Shown: piece after piece, positions 13,276 to 20,405 of the stretch
Position numbering within the stretch: the stretch's first letter is position 1
How the letters are laid out: every line of letters starts with the position of its first letter
DNA from: STD1-204 sp041649895
Lineage (GTDB): Bacteria; Patescibacteriota; Minisyncoccia; Minisyncoccales; Minisyncoccaceae
Length of the DNA: 26,917 bases
Direction of reading: 5' to 3'
Assembly (NCBI GenBank): GCA_041649895.1
Contig: JBAZMG010000004.1
Coordinates: 1-26,917, forward strand
Made by a program: the position numbers and the translations under genes
The notes under the pieces: model-generated
Told to the model about the DNA's origin: nothing
Database searches by the model: none
Seen by the model: the letters and a program-made list of their open reading frames with translations, nothing else

Positions 13276-15540
13276 TTACTTTTGCGACATAATTCGCATC
13301 CCTTCAGAATTGGTTACTACTGTTACGTTCTTTTGAACCAAATAGTCAACGATCTGTTGCATAGTTGCCGGAGTAATACTGTATTGGCCGCCGTTATTAA
13401 CCACTTGGTGGATCACCAATATTTCCCAAGTGTCATTTTTAATCGCGTCATCAATCCAGCCTTTTATCGTCGTGATCGATGTGTTGTTTTCCAACGATCG
13501 GCTTTTTAATATATACGGATTTGTGTCTTTGGTGTTGAAACCGGATTCAACTCCTCGCGCGCAGGTAAATCCCGCGCTTCTTGTCGCGCTCTCAACAGTA
13601 CTATCAACGTCGCCGAAGGGATACGCAAAAGTATTTACTTGATTAACTCCAATTGATAACAAGTCTTGTCTTGATCCATTGATCTCGCTTTGCAATTGAG
13701 TTGTAGATAGACCGATCAGATCGGCGTGAGTTCGGCTGTGCGCGCCGATTTCGTGTCCGGCTGATTGCATTGTTAATACTTGCGAAGCATTGACATAGTT
13801 ATACGAGTCATTTAAGCCGCTGGTGGTAATAATATATTGGGTACTTTTTAATCCGGCTCGATTTAAAATCGGCAAGGCGTTGTTATAAGCTGACAGCCAG
13901 CCATCGTCAAAGTTTATCGATATCATTCCTTTGGGGGTCGCCGGAGTTGCTGTCTTGTTCGCGGAACAGCTGTCAGTGCTTCCTCCGTTTGTGCCCGCGC
14001 AAGTCCAATTCCAAGGTCCTGAGCCCGAAACAGTTGACGCGGTTCCTTTGGCGCAAAGGTTGGTTGTAGGTTTAGCGGAAAAAGTATTGCCGTCAGATGA
14101 ACCGCATTCACCGTTTACTGGTGTCGGAGTCGCTGTCTTGTTAGCGGAACAACTGATATTATTTCCTCCGTTTGTGCCCGCGCAAGTCCAATTCCAAGGT
14201 CCTGAGCCCGAAACAGAAGAAGCGTTTCCATAACTACAAAGGTTTGTCGAAGGCTTGGATGTGAATGTCTGTCCGTTCGAAGATCCGCAAACACCATTCT
14301 TCGCTGTTGGCGAATTCTTTTTCACGGTAATACTGATCAATCCCGAAGCATGGCATCCCTTGTTGTCGCTAACAACCAAGTTACAGTTTACCTTTCTGTC
14401 AGACGAAACACTCGGAGCGTAATATGTGGGATTGAGAATATTTTTTTGAGAGAGCTGTCCGCTTGTACAAGTCCAGGAATAGGTCAAAGAATTACCACTC
14501 GGGCTTGTCGCGGTCGCGTTTAGAGTTGTGAATTGTCCGGATTGAATTTCCGTGCTTCCACTGACGCCGACAATCGGATTTTGGCAGGTAGTTGTTTGAG
14601 TTTTATTTGCCGAACAACTGTCGGTGCTTCCTCCGTTTATGCCCGCGCAAGTCCAATTCCAAGGTCCTGATCCTGAGACAATCGAAGAAGACCCCTTGGC
14701 GCAAAGATTTGTCGTCGGTTTCGCGGAAAAAGTATTACCATCAGATGAACCGCAATATCCGTTTATTGGTGTCGGCGGTGTCGGAGTTTGAGTTTTTGTT
14801 AATTTGATTTTGCTCATTACACAATCAGAACAGCCGCAATGAGAACCCATCGTTGCGTGAGAACAAGAGACAAGTTCGTATCCGGAAGGAACTTGGTAGG
14901 CGTAAGAGTTGGAGCCCGGGCAAGTGGCTTGTGTCCAAAACTCAATTGAGCTTGGTAAATCATCCGAAGCCAAATCGGTCATACTGAATCCGGGAACAAT
15001 AGTACAAGTTGACGGTTGGGGTGTCGGAACTGTTTTCGCGGCTGAACAGGTATCAATACTGCCTCCATTTGCGCCGATACACATCCAAGACCAGGGGCCA
15101 TTACCCGTTATCGGAGAACTTATTCCTTTAGCGCAAAGATTTGTCGTTGGTTTCGCGGAAAAAGTATTGCCGTCAGACGAACCGCATTCGCCATCTACGG
15201 GTTCAATAATTTTTTCCAAAGCCAATTTGATCTTGCTCATTAAGCAACCGGGGCATCCCGAGTGAGTGCCCGTTCCTCCGCTCGCGCACGAGATCAATTT
15301 GTATCCATCGGGGATTTGGTATCCATACTTACTTATTCCGGGGCAAGTGGCCTGTGTCCAGAATTCAATTGAATCCGAATTATCAGAAACCAGCTCGGTC
15401 ATACTGAAACCGGCAAGAATGTCGTGGCTTAGCGACTGAGGAACGGTAGCGGCCGCTGTCGTCTTAACCAGAAGAAAGAACCCGATAAATATCAGGCATA
15501 ACAAAAGTACTACTTTTAACAAAGTTTTTTTGTTTTTCAT
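13276..15540 (-). CDS. Secreted modular polysaccharide deacetylase with Cys-rich repeats
   Basis: A 754-residue exported protein. Numbered from the TTG two codons upstream of the chosen ATG: a signal peptide (5-33, hydrophobic core VVLLLCLIFIGFFLLV); module A (about 46-110) and a second A (about 186-250); four B modules of about 53 residues (118-171, 262-315, 417-470, 479-531) with the pattern NGxCGSSxGxTF, NLC, SGPWNWTC and SCSANKT; a PKD/Ig-like domain (322-410); and a C-terminal NodB deacetylase (539-756). NodB motifs are intact: FDDG at 546-549, HSRTH at 603-607, AYPFG at 641-645. The modules probably form disulfide-bonded wall- or sugar-binding units. Start at 15540 because the earlier TTG lacks support. 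A strong promoter lies upstream, and GT2 follows. Confidence 0.88.
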   Translation of the reverse strand: MKNKKTLLKVVLLLCLIFIGFFLLVKTTAAATVPQSLSHDILAGFSMTELVSDNSDSIEFWTQATCPGISKYGYQIPDGYKLISCASGGTGTHSGCPGCLMSKIKLALEKIIEPVDGECGSSDGNTFSAKPTTNLCAKGISSPITGNGPWSWMCIGANGGSIDTCSAAKTVPTPQPSTCTIVPGFSMTDLASDDLPSSIEFWTQATCPGSNSYAYQVPSGYELVSCSHATMGSHCGCSDCVMSKIKLTKTQTPTPPTPINGYCGSSDGNTFSAKPTTNLCAKGSSSIVSGSGPWNWTCAGINGGSTDSCSANKTQTTTCQNPIVGVSGSTEIQSGQFTTLNATATSPSGNSLTYSWTCTSGQLSQKNILNPTYYAPSVSSDRKVNCNLVVSDNKGCHASGLISITVKKNSPTAKNGVCGSSNGQTFTSKPSTNLCSYGNASSVSGSGPWNWTCAGTNGGNNISCSANKTATPTPVNGECGSSDGNTFSAKPTTNLCAKGTASTVSGSGPWNWTCAGTNGGSTDSCSANKTATPATPKGMISINFDDGWLSAYNNALPILNRAGLKSTQYIITTSGLNDSYNYVNASQVLTMQSAGHEIGAHSRTHADLIGLSTTQLQSEINGSRQDLLSIGVNQVNTFAYPFGDVDSTVESATRSAGFTCARGVESGFNTKDTNPYILKSRSLENNTSITTIKGWIDDAIKNDTWEILVIHQVVNNGGQYSITPATMQQIVDYLVQKNVTVVTNSEGMRIMSQK
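13951..14112 (-). repeat. Cys-rich B module, copy 4 (DNA-level repeat)
   Basis: Encodes about residues 479-532. It is nearly identical in DNA to copies 1-3, indicating recent duplication or ongoing recombination. Confidence 0.85.
14132..14298 (-). repeat. Cys-rich B module, copy 3
   Basis: Encodes about residues 417-471. It is the most divergent copy at its start (SSNGQTFTSKPSTNLCSYG) but identical in the GPWNWTCAG core. Confidence 0.85.
14599..14763 (-). repeat. Cys-rich B module, copy 2
   Basis: Encodes about residues 262-316, followed by the PKD-like domain. Confidence 0.85.
15031..15195 (-). repeat. Cys-rich B module, copy 1
   Basis: Encodes about residues 118-172. WSWMCIG replaces WNWTCAG. 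It is flanked by the two A modules. Confidence 0.85.
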
Positions 15541-15589
15541 AAACAAGATTATTATTTTACTAAATTATTGGAAAAATACTTATGCGCAT

Positions 15590-15618
15590 ATAATAACAAC
15601 TTATTTCCAATTTGTCAA
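15590..15618 (-). promoter_or_regulatory. Promoter of the deacetylase-GT2 operon
   Basis: Perfect TTGACA (15613-15618), 17-base spacer, TATTAT (15590-15595). Leader of about 43 bases. Confidence 0.85.
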
Positions 15619-15640
15619 TAGTAGTTTGTCCTCAAACAAT

Positions 15641-16492
15641 TTACTCGTGTTTTTTTGTTTTTTCTTCAAAATCAGCGCTATCGCCGGTTCCCTTGGTGAA
15701 GACATAACCTTTTCCCGCGGTGATCGTTCCTTCTTTAGCTGAAACATCGCCATCGGTTTGAATATTCAGCCTTGCGAAGATATTCCCCTTTTTGCTAATA
15801 ATATTTCCCTTCCCCGCGATTATGCTTCCTTCTTTAGCTGAAACATCGCCATCGGTTTGAATATTCAATTTTGCAAAGATATTTCCCTTTTCGCTAGCAA
15901 TACCACCTTTTTTAGCAATTAGGCTTTCTTCTTTTGTTATAATATTTCCCGAGGCGTTAATATCTCCGTTTTGAGAGCAAATGTCAGCCTTGGCTATTAT
16001 ATCGCCCCCCATACTGATAATATGGCCGCTCGCGGCAATGTATCCTTGGTCCGACAAGATGTCTTCTTCGGAAAAGATGTTTCCGTTCTTCGCAAAAATA
16101 CGCCCCAATGCGGCAATGCCTCCTTTGGTCACAATACCTTCCCCGGCCTCTATCTTTTCAAAAGAAAAAATATCTTTTTTCGCGATTATGCTTCCTTCTT
16201 CGGCGACGATTTTTCCTTCTTCGGCAAATATTTTTCCCTCTTGAGCAATTATTTTTCCATGTTTACTGATAATGCTTCCTGTGGCGACAATATTTCCGGT
16301 TTGGGCATATATATCTTTTTCGACCGTAATCGTTCCCTTAACATTAATGCCGAATTTGGAATAGAGATTGGTGCAATTGACATCAGCTTCAATTAAAAGG
16401 CCATCGAAAACAATTTCGATTTCGTCGTCAGCGGTTAAAGAACCGTCTTTTATAAGCCTATGCAATTGTTCGGCAGACCTTAATATTATCAT
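15641..16492 (-). CDS. Beta-solenoid repeat protein, function unknown
   Basis: 283 residues. After a folded N-terminus (about 1-45) the protein is a continuous run of short repeats of the kind G-x-I-x-A/S-x-x-G-x-I. Examples are TGNIVATGSIISKHGKII and EEGKIVAEEGSIIAKKD. This is the signature of a right-handed parallel beta-helix such as bactofilins and polymer-forming proteins. The last part holds two long near-identical units (each containing KLNIQTDGDVSAKEG or RLNIQTDGDVSAKEG). There is no signal peptide or membrane segment, so it is probably a cytoplasmic scaffold or filament; the C-terminus is charged. It is not a hexapeptide acyltransferase, since no catalytic domain is present. An extended -10 promoter lies upstream. 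Confidence 0.75.
   Translation of the reverse strand: MIILRSAEQLHRLIKDGSLTADDEIEIVFDGLLIEADVNCTNLYSKFGINVKGTITVEKDIYAQTGNIVATGSIISKHGKIIAQEGKIFAEEGKIVAEEGSIIAKKDIFSFEKIEAGEGIVTKGGIAALGRIFAKNGNIFSEEDILSDQGYIAASGHIISMGGDIIAKADICSQNGDINASGNIITKEESLIAKKGGIASEKGNIFAKLNIQTDGDVSAKEGSIIAGKGNIISKKGNIFARLNIQTDGDVSAKEGTITAGKGYVFTKGTGDSADFEEKTKKHE
15727..15867 (-). repeat. 99-base-period direct repeat within the beta-solenoid gene
   Basis: A stretch of about 42 bases at 15727-15768 recurs identically at 15826-15867, and the neighbouring bases are similar. It encodes 33-residue units of the solenoid and shows recent unit duplication. Confidence 0.85.
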
Positions 16493-16512
16493 TTTTTCAG
16501 TTGTTATTTTTT

Positions 16513-16521
16513 ATAATAACA
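16513..16521 (-). promoter_or_regulatory. Extended -10 promoter of the beta-solenoid gene
   Basis: TGTTATTAT fits TGn-TATTAT; the predicted start is about 14 bases before the ATG. No clear -35 box. Confidence 0.5.
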
Positions 16522-16556
16522 TATTTTAATCACTTTGCGAGTAATGTTAATTTTAT

Positions 16557-16602
16557 AAAAAAAATGGGCCTCAGAATCGTTTTAAGCGTATCTTTCGGCC
16601 CA
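16557..16602 (-). terminator. Candidate terminator of the gene at 16582
   Basis: TGGGCC and GGCCCA form a six-base stem with a 26-base loop, followed on the minus strand by eight T. The stop codon of the gene at 16582 lies in the loop. Confidence 0.55.
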
Positions 16603-16809
16603 GAATCGTCTTTGCTCCGTTGTATGCCGGTCAATTGCGGCATCAAGTGCGGAGCTTCTCTTCATTTCTTCGCTCATTCGAAGTCCTTCTCCGATAGTTG
16701 CGTCGATTCGATCAATCTCGGCATCGGATGGGTGGCCTTCTTGCGCTTCCCTACATAGCCGAAGTTGGTCTTCGGCCATTTTATTTGCTTCGTCAGGATT
16801 TAAAACCAT
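16582..16809 (-). CDS. Small acidic helical protein, function unknown
   Basis: 75 residues, MVLNPDEANKMAEDQLRLC onward, rich in Glu, Asp, Arg and Ala, predicted largely helical and soluble. No family is recognised. AAGG lies eight bases before the ATG as a weak SD, a good promoter is about 50 bases upstream and a terminator overlaps the end. It is therefore probably a real single-gene unit. Confidence 0.65.
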   Translation of the reverse strand: MVLNPDEANKMAEDQLRLCREAQEGHPSDAEIDRIDATIGEGLRMSEEMKRSSALDAAIDRHTTEQRRFWAERYA

Positions 16810-16857
16810 TACGATCGCCTTATTTCTTTACGGTGTTGTAAAGAATTTTATGCTGTA

Positions 16858-16887
16858 ATCATAACATATAATTACCATACTTGTCAA
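16858..16887 (-). promoter_or_regulatory. Promoter of the gene at 16582-16809
   Basis: Perfect TTGACA (16882-16887), 18-base spacer, TATGAT (16858-16863). Confidence 0.75.
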
Positions 16888-16929
16888 TAGTAATAGATTT
16901 AATAAAAAGCGCCGGCGCAGGCGCGCTTA

Positions 16930-17460
16930 TTAAGTTAGATCATAAAAATGCAGATCAATGGGAATGTTTTTCGCCTTAGCTTTTTCAATAGTGTCTGCCG
17001 TCCCCAATCCTTCGCTTGTTTCTGTTTTTATGCGGAATGCCACTAATTCATCAGATGCTTCGACAACTTTTGAATTCCGCTCATAATATTTTTCTTTTTT
17101 ATTTTCCTCCGTGAAATTGGTATCAGGGTTTTCAATCAACGCGTTCGGGTTTATTTTTTTGAGCTGAGTTAATTGATTAACAATACCTTCCGCTTGTTCA
17201 GACGTAATGGTTCCAAGTCGAGCGTGTTTTTGGTAGTGTTCGATAAATTTTTCAAGGGTGGTCGGAATAAATATTTTTATTCGTTTGGCTTTGGAGTCGT
17301 GTTTTAACGCTTCATCAATGGCGATAAAGTCAACATTTAATGCTCCGCCGGAAACAATGCCGTCTCCTCGCGCCATAATTTTAGCGACTGTTTCTCGGAC
17401 ATCGTTTTCAATTTTTGGGTTAATCTTGCGCCAACCCCCGCTGATGCCAATCCATTTCAT
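16930..17460 (-). CDS. SLOG/DprA-like Rossmann-fold protein
   Basis: 176 residues. The start KWIGISGGWRKI, the motif DGIVSGGALNVDFIAIDEAL and the later RNSKVVEASDELVAFR / SEGLGTADTIEKAKAKNIPI match the plan of SLOG-superfamily (DprA/LOG-like) nucleotide-binding domains: a Gly-rich loop after the second strand, an asparagine-bearing helix and a C-terminal strand. An insert of about 60 residues (80-140) is Asn/Lys-rich. DNA-uptake DprA is longer and carries GSR and GG motifs not seen here, so I call only the superfamily. SLOG domains bind nucleotides or NAD-derived ligands; the role is unknown. It lies downstream of the M23 endopeptidase, 35 bases apart. Confidence 0.6.
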   Translation of the reverse strand: MKWIGISGGWRKINPKIENDVRETVAKIMARGDGIVSGGALNVDFIAIDEALKHDSKAKRIKIFIPTTLEKFIEHYQKHARLGTITSEQAEGIVNQLTQLKKINPNALIENPDTNFTEENKKEKYYERNSKVVEASDELVAFRIKTETSEGLGTADTIEKAKAKNIPIDLHFYDLT

Positions 17461-17495
17461 ATAATTTTAAATCAATTGAATGGTTATCTATACTT

Positions 17496-18809
17496 TTAGA
17501 GAGATGTTAGTGCCGAGCGAGTGATTGATCCGACATAGCCCGCGGCCGGCGATATTCCTTTTGCGATTTGAAATTTAATGACCGCGGCTTTCGTTGCCTG
17601 GCCGAAATAAGTTGTTTCGTTTCCCAACGAACCCAAACCGGTTTTCGAAATTATGTACCCGTTGGCATTTAATATTTTTTGGAGCGCGCGCACATCCTCG
17701 CCGCTGATACCTTGATAAAGGTTGCGGGTTAGAGCGACGCTAGGATTACTTTCGGTTGCTATTAATGGATGACTAGCGATAAACGCTCTTGTCGCGGCGC
17801 CATAATATCCTTTTGCCGGAGATATTTTATTTGCTGTTTGGTATTCGGCCAAAGCCGCTTTGGTGGTTGTACCAAAGTATCCGGTCGCCCCCGCTTTTTC
17901 AAGTTGCGCGGCCGTGGTACCGGAATTTGCTTGTATAAGAAATTTTTGTAGCGCGATAACCCCGGCACCGGACGATCCGACATCAAGATCGGTGGTTGGA
18001 ACAGATAATTCGGTTGACGATGTGAGATTTTCAGGGGTGGTAGCTAGAGAGTTGATTATGGTCGAAGACAGATTGGCATCGGCAGAGAGAGCGGCAGTAA
18101 ATGTATCGGGAAAATTTACCGCAATGAACTTCAGGAGAGTGGCGCTATTGGATGTTTGCGTGATAATTTTAGAGAGAAATGATATTTTCTCTTGAAGTGA
18201 AAATTCACTTGTTAAACGCGGGAAAGGATTTGTCGCAATGTCAGCACTGTTGCGAATTTCCAAGTGCAAATGTGCCGCTCCGCCCGAGGCGTTGCCGGTA
18301 TCGCCCACATATCCCACAAGAGATCCTCGTTCAAGGATTGTTCCCATTGCCACACCCTCTCCAATTTGATCAAGATGCATATAGACAAAAGTTTCGCCGC
18401 CGGGATTGGCAGTGTAAACATAGTTTCCCGCTGTCGGTCCCGTGCCCGTACGCAGGACAACCGCGGGAGTGGGAGAAACGATCGGAGTCCCTTTGATTGC
18501 CATAATGTCTTCGCCTTCGTGGGTGCGCCCGCCGGAGCGCGGAGCGCCAAAGTTTGGAGAAACATCTTCAATTTCGATGCCAAAAAGAACCGGTATTGAA
18601 ATTGAGGCAACTGCAGTGTCGCTCAGCGCGTTGATTTTTTGTTGCAAAGATTCGGATGGCGGCCCCCATTGATTGATGCTTTCCGTTTCATCCAGATTAT
18701 CAATATCGGAAATATCCGCGGCCATTGCAAATGACGCCGTAAATATGAGTAATAGCGCTATTATTATACAATAAAAGGTATTCGGTTTCACGTTTTTAAA
18801 TATTTTCAT
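17496..18809 (-). CDS. Secreted M23 (LytM) endopeptidase with two peptidoglycan-binding domains
   Basis: A 437-residue exported cell-wall hydrolase. The signal peptide ends near residue 31 (hydrophobic core IIIALLLIFTASFAMAA). The M23 domain (about 75-190) keeps the zinc ligands and catalytic residues: His97 and Asp101 in THEGEDI, His145 in YMHLDQ, and His180/His182 in AHLHLEI. After a linker come two PG_binding_1 repeats (about 272-350 and 362-437), each with the VxALQKxL...YFGxxTKAAxxxFQ pattern. It probably cleaves peptide crosslinks for growth or division. The frame opens two codons earlier (18815), but the -10 box ends seven bases before the ATG at 18809, which I use as a leaderless start. 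Confidence 0.9.
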   Translation of the reverse strand: MKIFKNVKPNTFYCIIIALLLIFTASFAMAADISDIDNLDETESINQWGPPSESLQQKINALSDTAVASISIPVLFGIEIEDVSPNFGAPRSGGRTHEGEDIMAIKGTPIVSPTPAVVLRTGTGPTAGNYVYTANPGGETFVYMHLDQIGEGVAMGTILERGSLVGYVGDTGNASGGAAHLHLEIRNSADIATNPFPRLTSEFSLQEKISFLSKIITQTSNSATLLKFIAVNFPDTFTAALSADANLSSTIINSLATTPENLTSSTELSVPTTDLDVGSSGAGVIALQKFLIQANSGTTAAQLEKAGATGYFGTTTKAALAEYQTANKISPAKGYYGAATRAFIASHPLIATESNPSVALTRNLYQGISGEDVRALQKILNANGYIISKTGLGSLGNETTYFGQATKAAVIKFQIAKGISPAAGYVGSITRSALTSL

Positions 18810-18816
18810 ATGCATA

Positions 18817-18825
18817 ATAATAGCA
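18817..18825 (-). promoter_or_regulatory. Extended -10 promoter of the M23 endopeptidase gene
   Basis: TGCTATTAT fits TGn-TATTAT, seven bases before the ATG. No clear -35 box. Confidence 0.5.
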
Positions 18826-18843
18826 CATTTCGCAATAAAAATC

Positions 18844-18874
18844 TCGGTAAATTTTTAAGTATAAAAAAAGAGGC
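18844..18874 (-). repeat. 3'-end U-rich repeat, copy 1 (after lipoprotein gene)
   Basis: On the minus strand GCCTCTTTTTTTATACTT followed by AAAA..TTTACCGA. Nearly identical to 19281-19310. Both copies follow a gene end and probably form the tail of a terminator; the GC stem is weak (GGGGC/GCCTC here). Confidence 0.5.
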
Positions 18875-18903
18875 GTAATCACTTAATTGTATATGACTGC
18901 CCC

Positions 18904-19200
18904 TTAACTTTGTCGGAATACTACGAAATATCCATAAATGTAGCCATGAGTCCCGACCTCACCCGGTCCAAAGCAGACCAGTTCCAGCTCGGGATGTGCG
19001 CCAATAAATGTTGCCAGGTCGTTTCCGAAATCCGCTTTGTTTCTGTCGAAATAGTAAACTCCGTGCCCATAATCGATAACCGATTGCATGGATCCATTAT
19101 GGACATTTTCTGGGTTGCTTGGCGAGTAATCAACGCATCCGGTTGATATGACCAAGGTAGCTATTATAATAACTACCACCACGACAAAGATCTTTTTCAT
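18904..19200 (-). CDS. Small predicted lipoprotein
   Basis: 98 residues starting MKKIFVVVVVIIIATLVIST, with Gly21-Cys22 as a plausible lipidation site; Ser at -3 makes it a non-ideal lipobox. The mature part has a YSPSNPENVHNGS linker and a small domain containing DYGHGVYYFDRNKADF and GEVGTHGYIYGYF. No family is recognised. The frame opens 20 codons earlier, but a perfect SD (AGGAGG, 19208-19213) lies seven bases before the ATG at 19200, and the -10 box is inside the longer frame, so the shorter start is correct. Confidence 0.8.
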   Translation of the reverse strand: MKKIFVVVVVIIIATLVISTGCVDYSPSNPENVHNGSMQSVIDYGHGVYYFDRNKADFGNDLATFIGAHPELELVCFGPGEVGTHGYIYGYFVVFRQS

Positions 19201-19227
19201 TACAAAACCTCCTAAGAGTATAAAAAT

Positions 19228-19257
19228 ATTATATAATATATTACTAGTTTTTGTCAA
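19228..19257 (-). promoter_or_regulatory. Promoter of the lipoprotein gene
   Basis: Perfect TTGACA (19252-19257), 18-base spacer, perfect TATAAT (19228-19233), then an AGGAGG SD at 19208-19213. These are the strongest combined expression signals in the window. Confidence 0.88.
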
Positions 19258-19280
19258 CAACGGGAGTGGGATTAAAGATT

Positions 19281-19310
19281 TCGGTAAAGTTTAAGTATAA
19301 AAAAAGAGGC
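19281..19310 (-). repeat. 3'-end U-rich repeat, copy 2 (after gene at 19326)
   Basis: Same sequence as 18844-18874 apart from two or three bases, located just after the stop of the gene at 19326. Confidence 0.5.
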
Positions 19311-19325
19311 CATCCTTTGATATTA

Positions 19326-19526
19326 TTAATCGGTAGTGGTCTCGGTAGGGTTAAAATGTTGATGAATTTGTGTAAGTAATAGGGTCGCAACAAAAATTAG
19401 GCCAATACTCAATGCAACCGATTTAATGATTTTGGAACTATCCCAAATTAATGCAAGCAATAGTCCCGTAATCAGCGCTACAATCAATACTTCGAAAAAT
19501 TCTTTGGGTTTCGCGTCAAAGAGCAT
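19326..19526 (-). CDS. Small two-helix membrane protein
   Basis: 66 residues with two transmembrane segments (about 12-28 and 34-52), a lysine-rich turn and a polar tail ending TETTTD. No family is recognised. The frame opens at a TTG (19562), but that TTG is the first base triplet of the -35 box TTGACA; the -10 box TATAAA ends six bases before the ATG at 19526. I therefore start there, as a leaderless message. Confidence 0.65.
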   Translation of the reverse strand: MLFDAKPKEFFEVLIVALITGLLLALIWDSSKIIKSVALSIGLIFVATLLLTQIHQHFNPTETTTD

Positions 19527-19532
19527 ACCCAT

Positions 19533-19562
19533 TTTATATGATATGATGCCATTTATTGTCAA
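19533..19562 (-). promoter_or_regulatory. Promoter of the gene at 19326-19526
   Basis: Perfect TTGACA (19557-19562), 18-base spacer, TATAAA (19533-19538). Confidence 0.7.
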
Positions 19563-19590
19563 GCCAAGTGAAAATATCGATTATGCGATA

Positions 19591-19941
19591 TTAGCGCAAT
19601 TCAGCTATCCTTTGAATGATTTCTTCGTCGGAATTAACGCAGTGAACGTTCGGTATTTGGAAAAAGAAAGAGTCTAATTTACCGGAAACTATAATAGTTT
19701 TTTTTAATCCCATCGCCATACCGGCCTCGTATCGCGCGCTTTCCTGGTTATCTTCCCATAGATAAACAAGGACGTCTGAATCGCGAACCGCTTGAGTTTC
19801 TATAATCGCTTTCTCTTTTGTTGATCCTTCTTCAATCAGGGCAACCCAATCATAAGCAATTATATGCCCATCTTTTCTTAGCGCGTCCATAACCGCTTGA
19901 GCGCGTTTCAAGTTTTTTCCCGCAACGTAGACTTTTGCCAT
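19591..19941 (-). CDS. Nucleoside 2-deoxyribosyltransferase-like protein
   Basis: 116 residues with a flavodoxin-like alpha/beta plan. KVYVAGKNLKRAQAVMDALR gives the first strand and loop, RDSDVLVYLWEDNQESARYEAGMAMGLKKTIIV gives the conserved D-x-x-x-Y/L and E-x-G-x-A-x-G pattern, and an edge strand follows. In the family the Glu in the second motif is the nucleophile that exchanges or hydrolyses nucleosides. Related domains act as nucleotide hydrolases, so the exact substrate is open. Start at the ATG two codons inside the frame; the earlier TTG is unsupported. Confidence 0.68.
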   Translation of the reverse strand: MAKVYVAGKNLKRAQAVMDALRKDGHIIAYDWVALIEEGSTKEKAIIETQAVRDSDVLVYLWEDNQESARYEAGMAMGLKKTIIVSGKLDSFFFQIPNVHCVNSDEEIIQRIAELR

Positions 19942-20008
19942 AAACAAATAGTATCATTTTTTTCTAAATAAAAAAATACCATATTTTGACAATACGAGTA
20001 TTATAGAT

Positions 20009-20260
20009 TCAAGGTCTGGTATTAATTAATTTAATTTTTTCCTCCCTTCGCCAGCTTTTGATTTCCGCTTCTCTTTTTCTGGCATCCCCCAGATTATCAA
20101 ATGTTTCCGAGTATTTTAATTCTACCGGTCTTCTGATCTTTGTATAATGCGCTCCACATTTTGATTCATTGTGCTGTTTTATTCTTTTCATTAAATCATT
20201 CGTACAGCCAACGTAAAGGGAAGAGTCCGCGCATTTAAGAATATAAGTATAATATGTCAT
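20009..20260 (-). CDS. GIY-YIG nuclease superfamily protein (UPF0213-like)
   Basis: 83 residues starting MTYYTYILKCADSSLYVGCT. It contains the two-part nuclease motif (YTYIL and YVG), the catalytic Arg in NDLMKRIKQHN, the HYTKIRRPVEL block and the Glu-bearing helix DARKREAEIKSWRREEKIKLI. This is the stand-alone UPF0213 form common in bacteria, of uncertain substrate. The frame extends nine codons to 20287, but the alignable domain begins at the ATG used here. Confidence 0.85.
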   Translation of the reverse strand: MTYYTYILKCADSSLYVGCTNDLMKRIKQHNESKCGAHYTKIRRPVELKYSETFDNLGDARKREAEIKSWRREEKIKLINTRP

Positions 20261-20287
20261 TTTTTGAAAGCACTGAATTGGTGGCAT

Positions 20288-20405
20288 TTAACACATAGGT
20301 AGTACTTCGCTCTGCTGAGCTCAGTATCTCATTTAGCAAAATGACCTACTGGGTCCGTCACCTACGTTCTGAGCCGCAGGTCCTGATGAGTGAAACGAAG
20401 AAGGG
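20288..20405. other. Hairpin-dense noncoding stretch next to tRNA-Gln
   Basis: 118 bases with no gene. Visible pairings include TCATTT/AAATGA around AGCA, GACC/GGTC around TACTG, the palindrome CTGAGCTCAG, and CTTCG/CGAAG near the two ends. On the minus strand it would be the 3' trailer of the dnaX/tRNA-Gln transcript. It may be a processing region or a small intergenic repeat; no known RNA family is recognised. Confidence 0.35.

Noticed and set aside
13931..15265. Plus-strand frames (about 100-118 codons) across the deacetylase gene
   Set aside because: They are antisense shadows of the Cys-rich repeats, with repeated products that simply mirror the modules.
13951..15867. Repeated DNA considered as a CRISPR array or transposon
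   Set aside because: The repeat units are 99-165 bases, in coding phase, and encode protein modules. There are no unique spacers of constant length.
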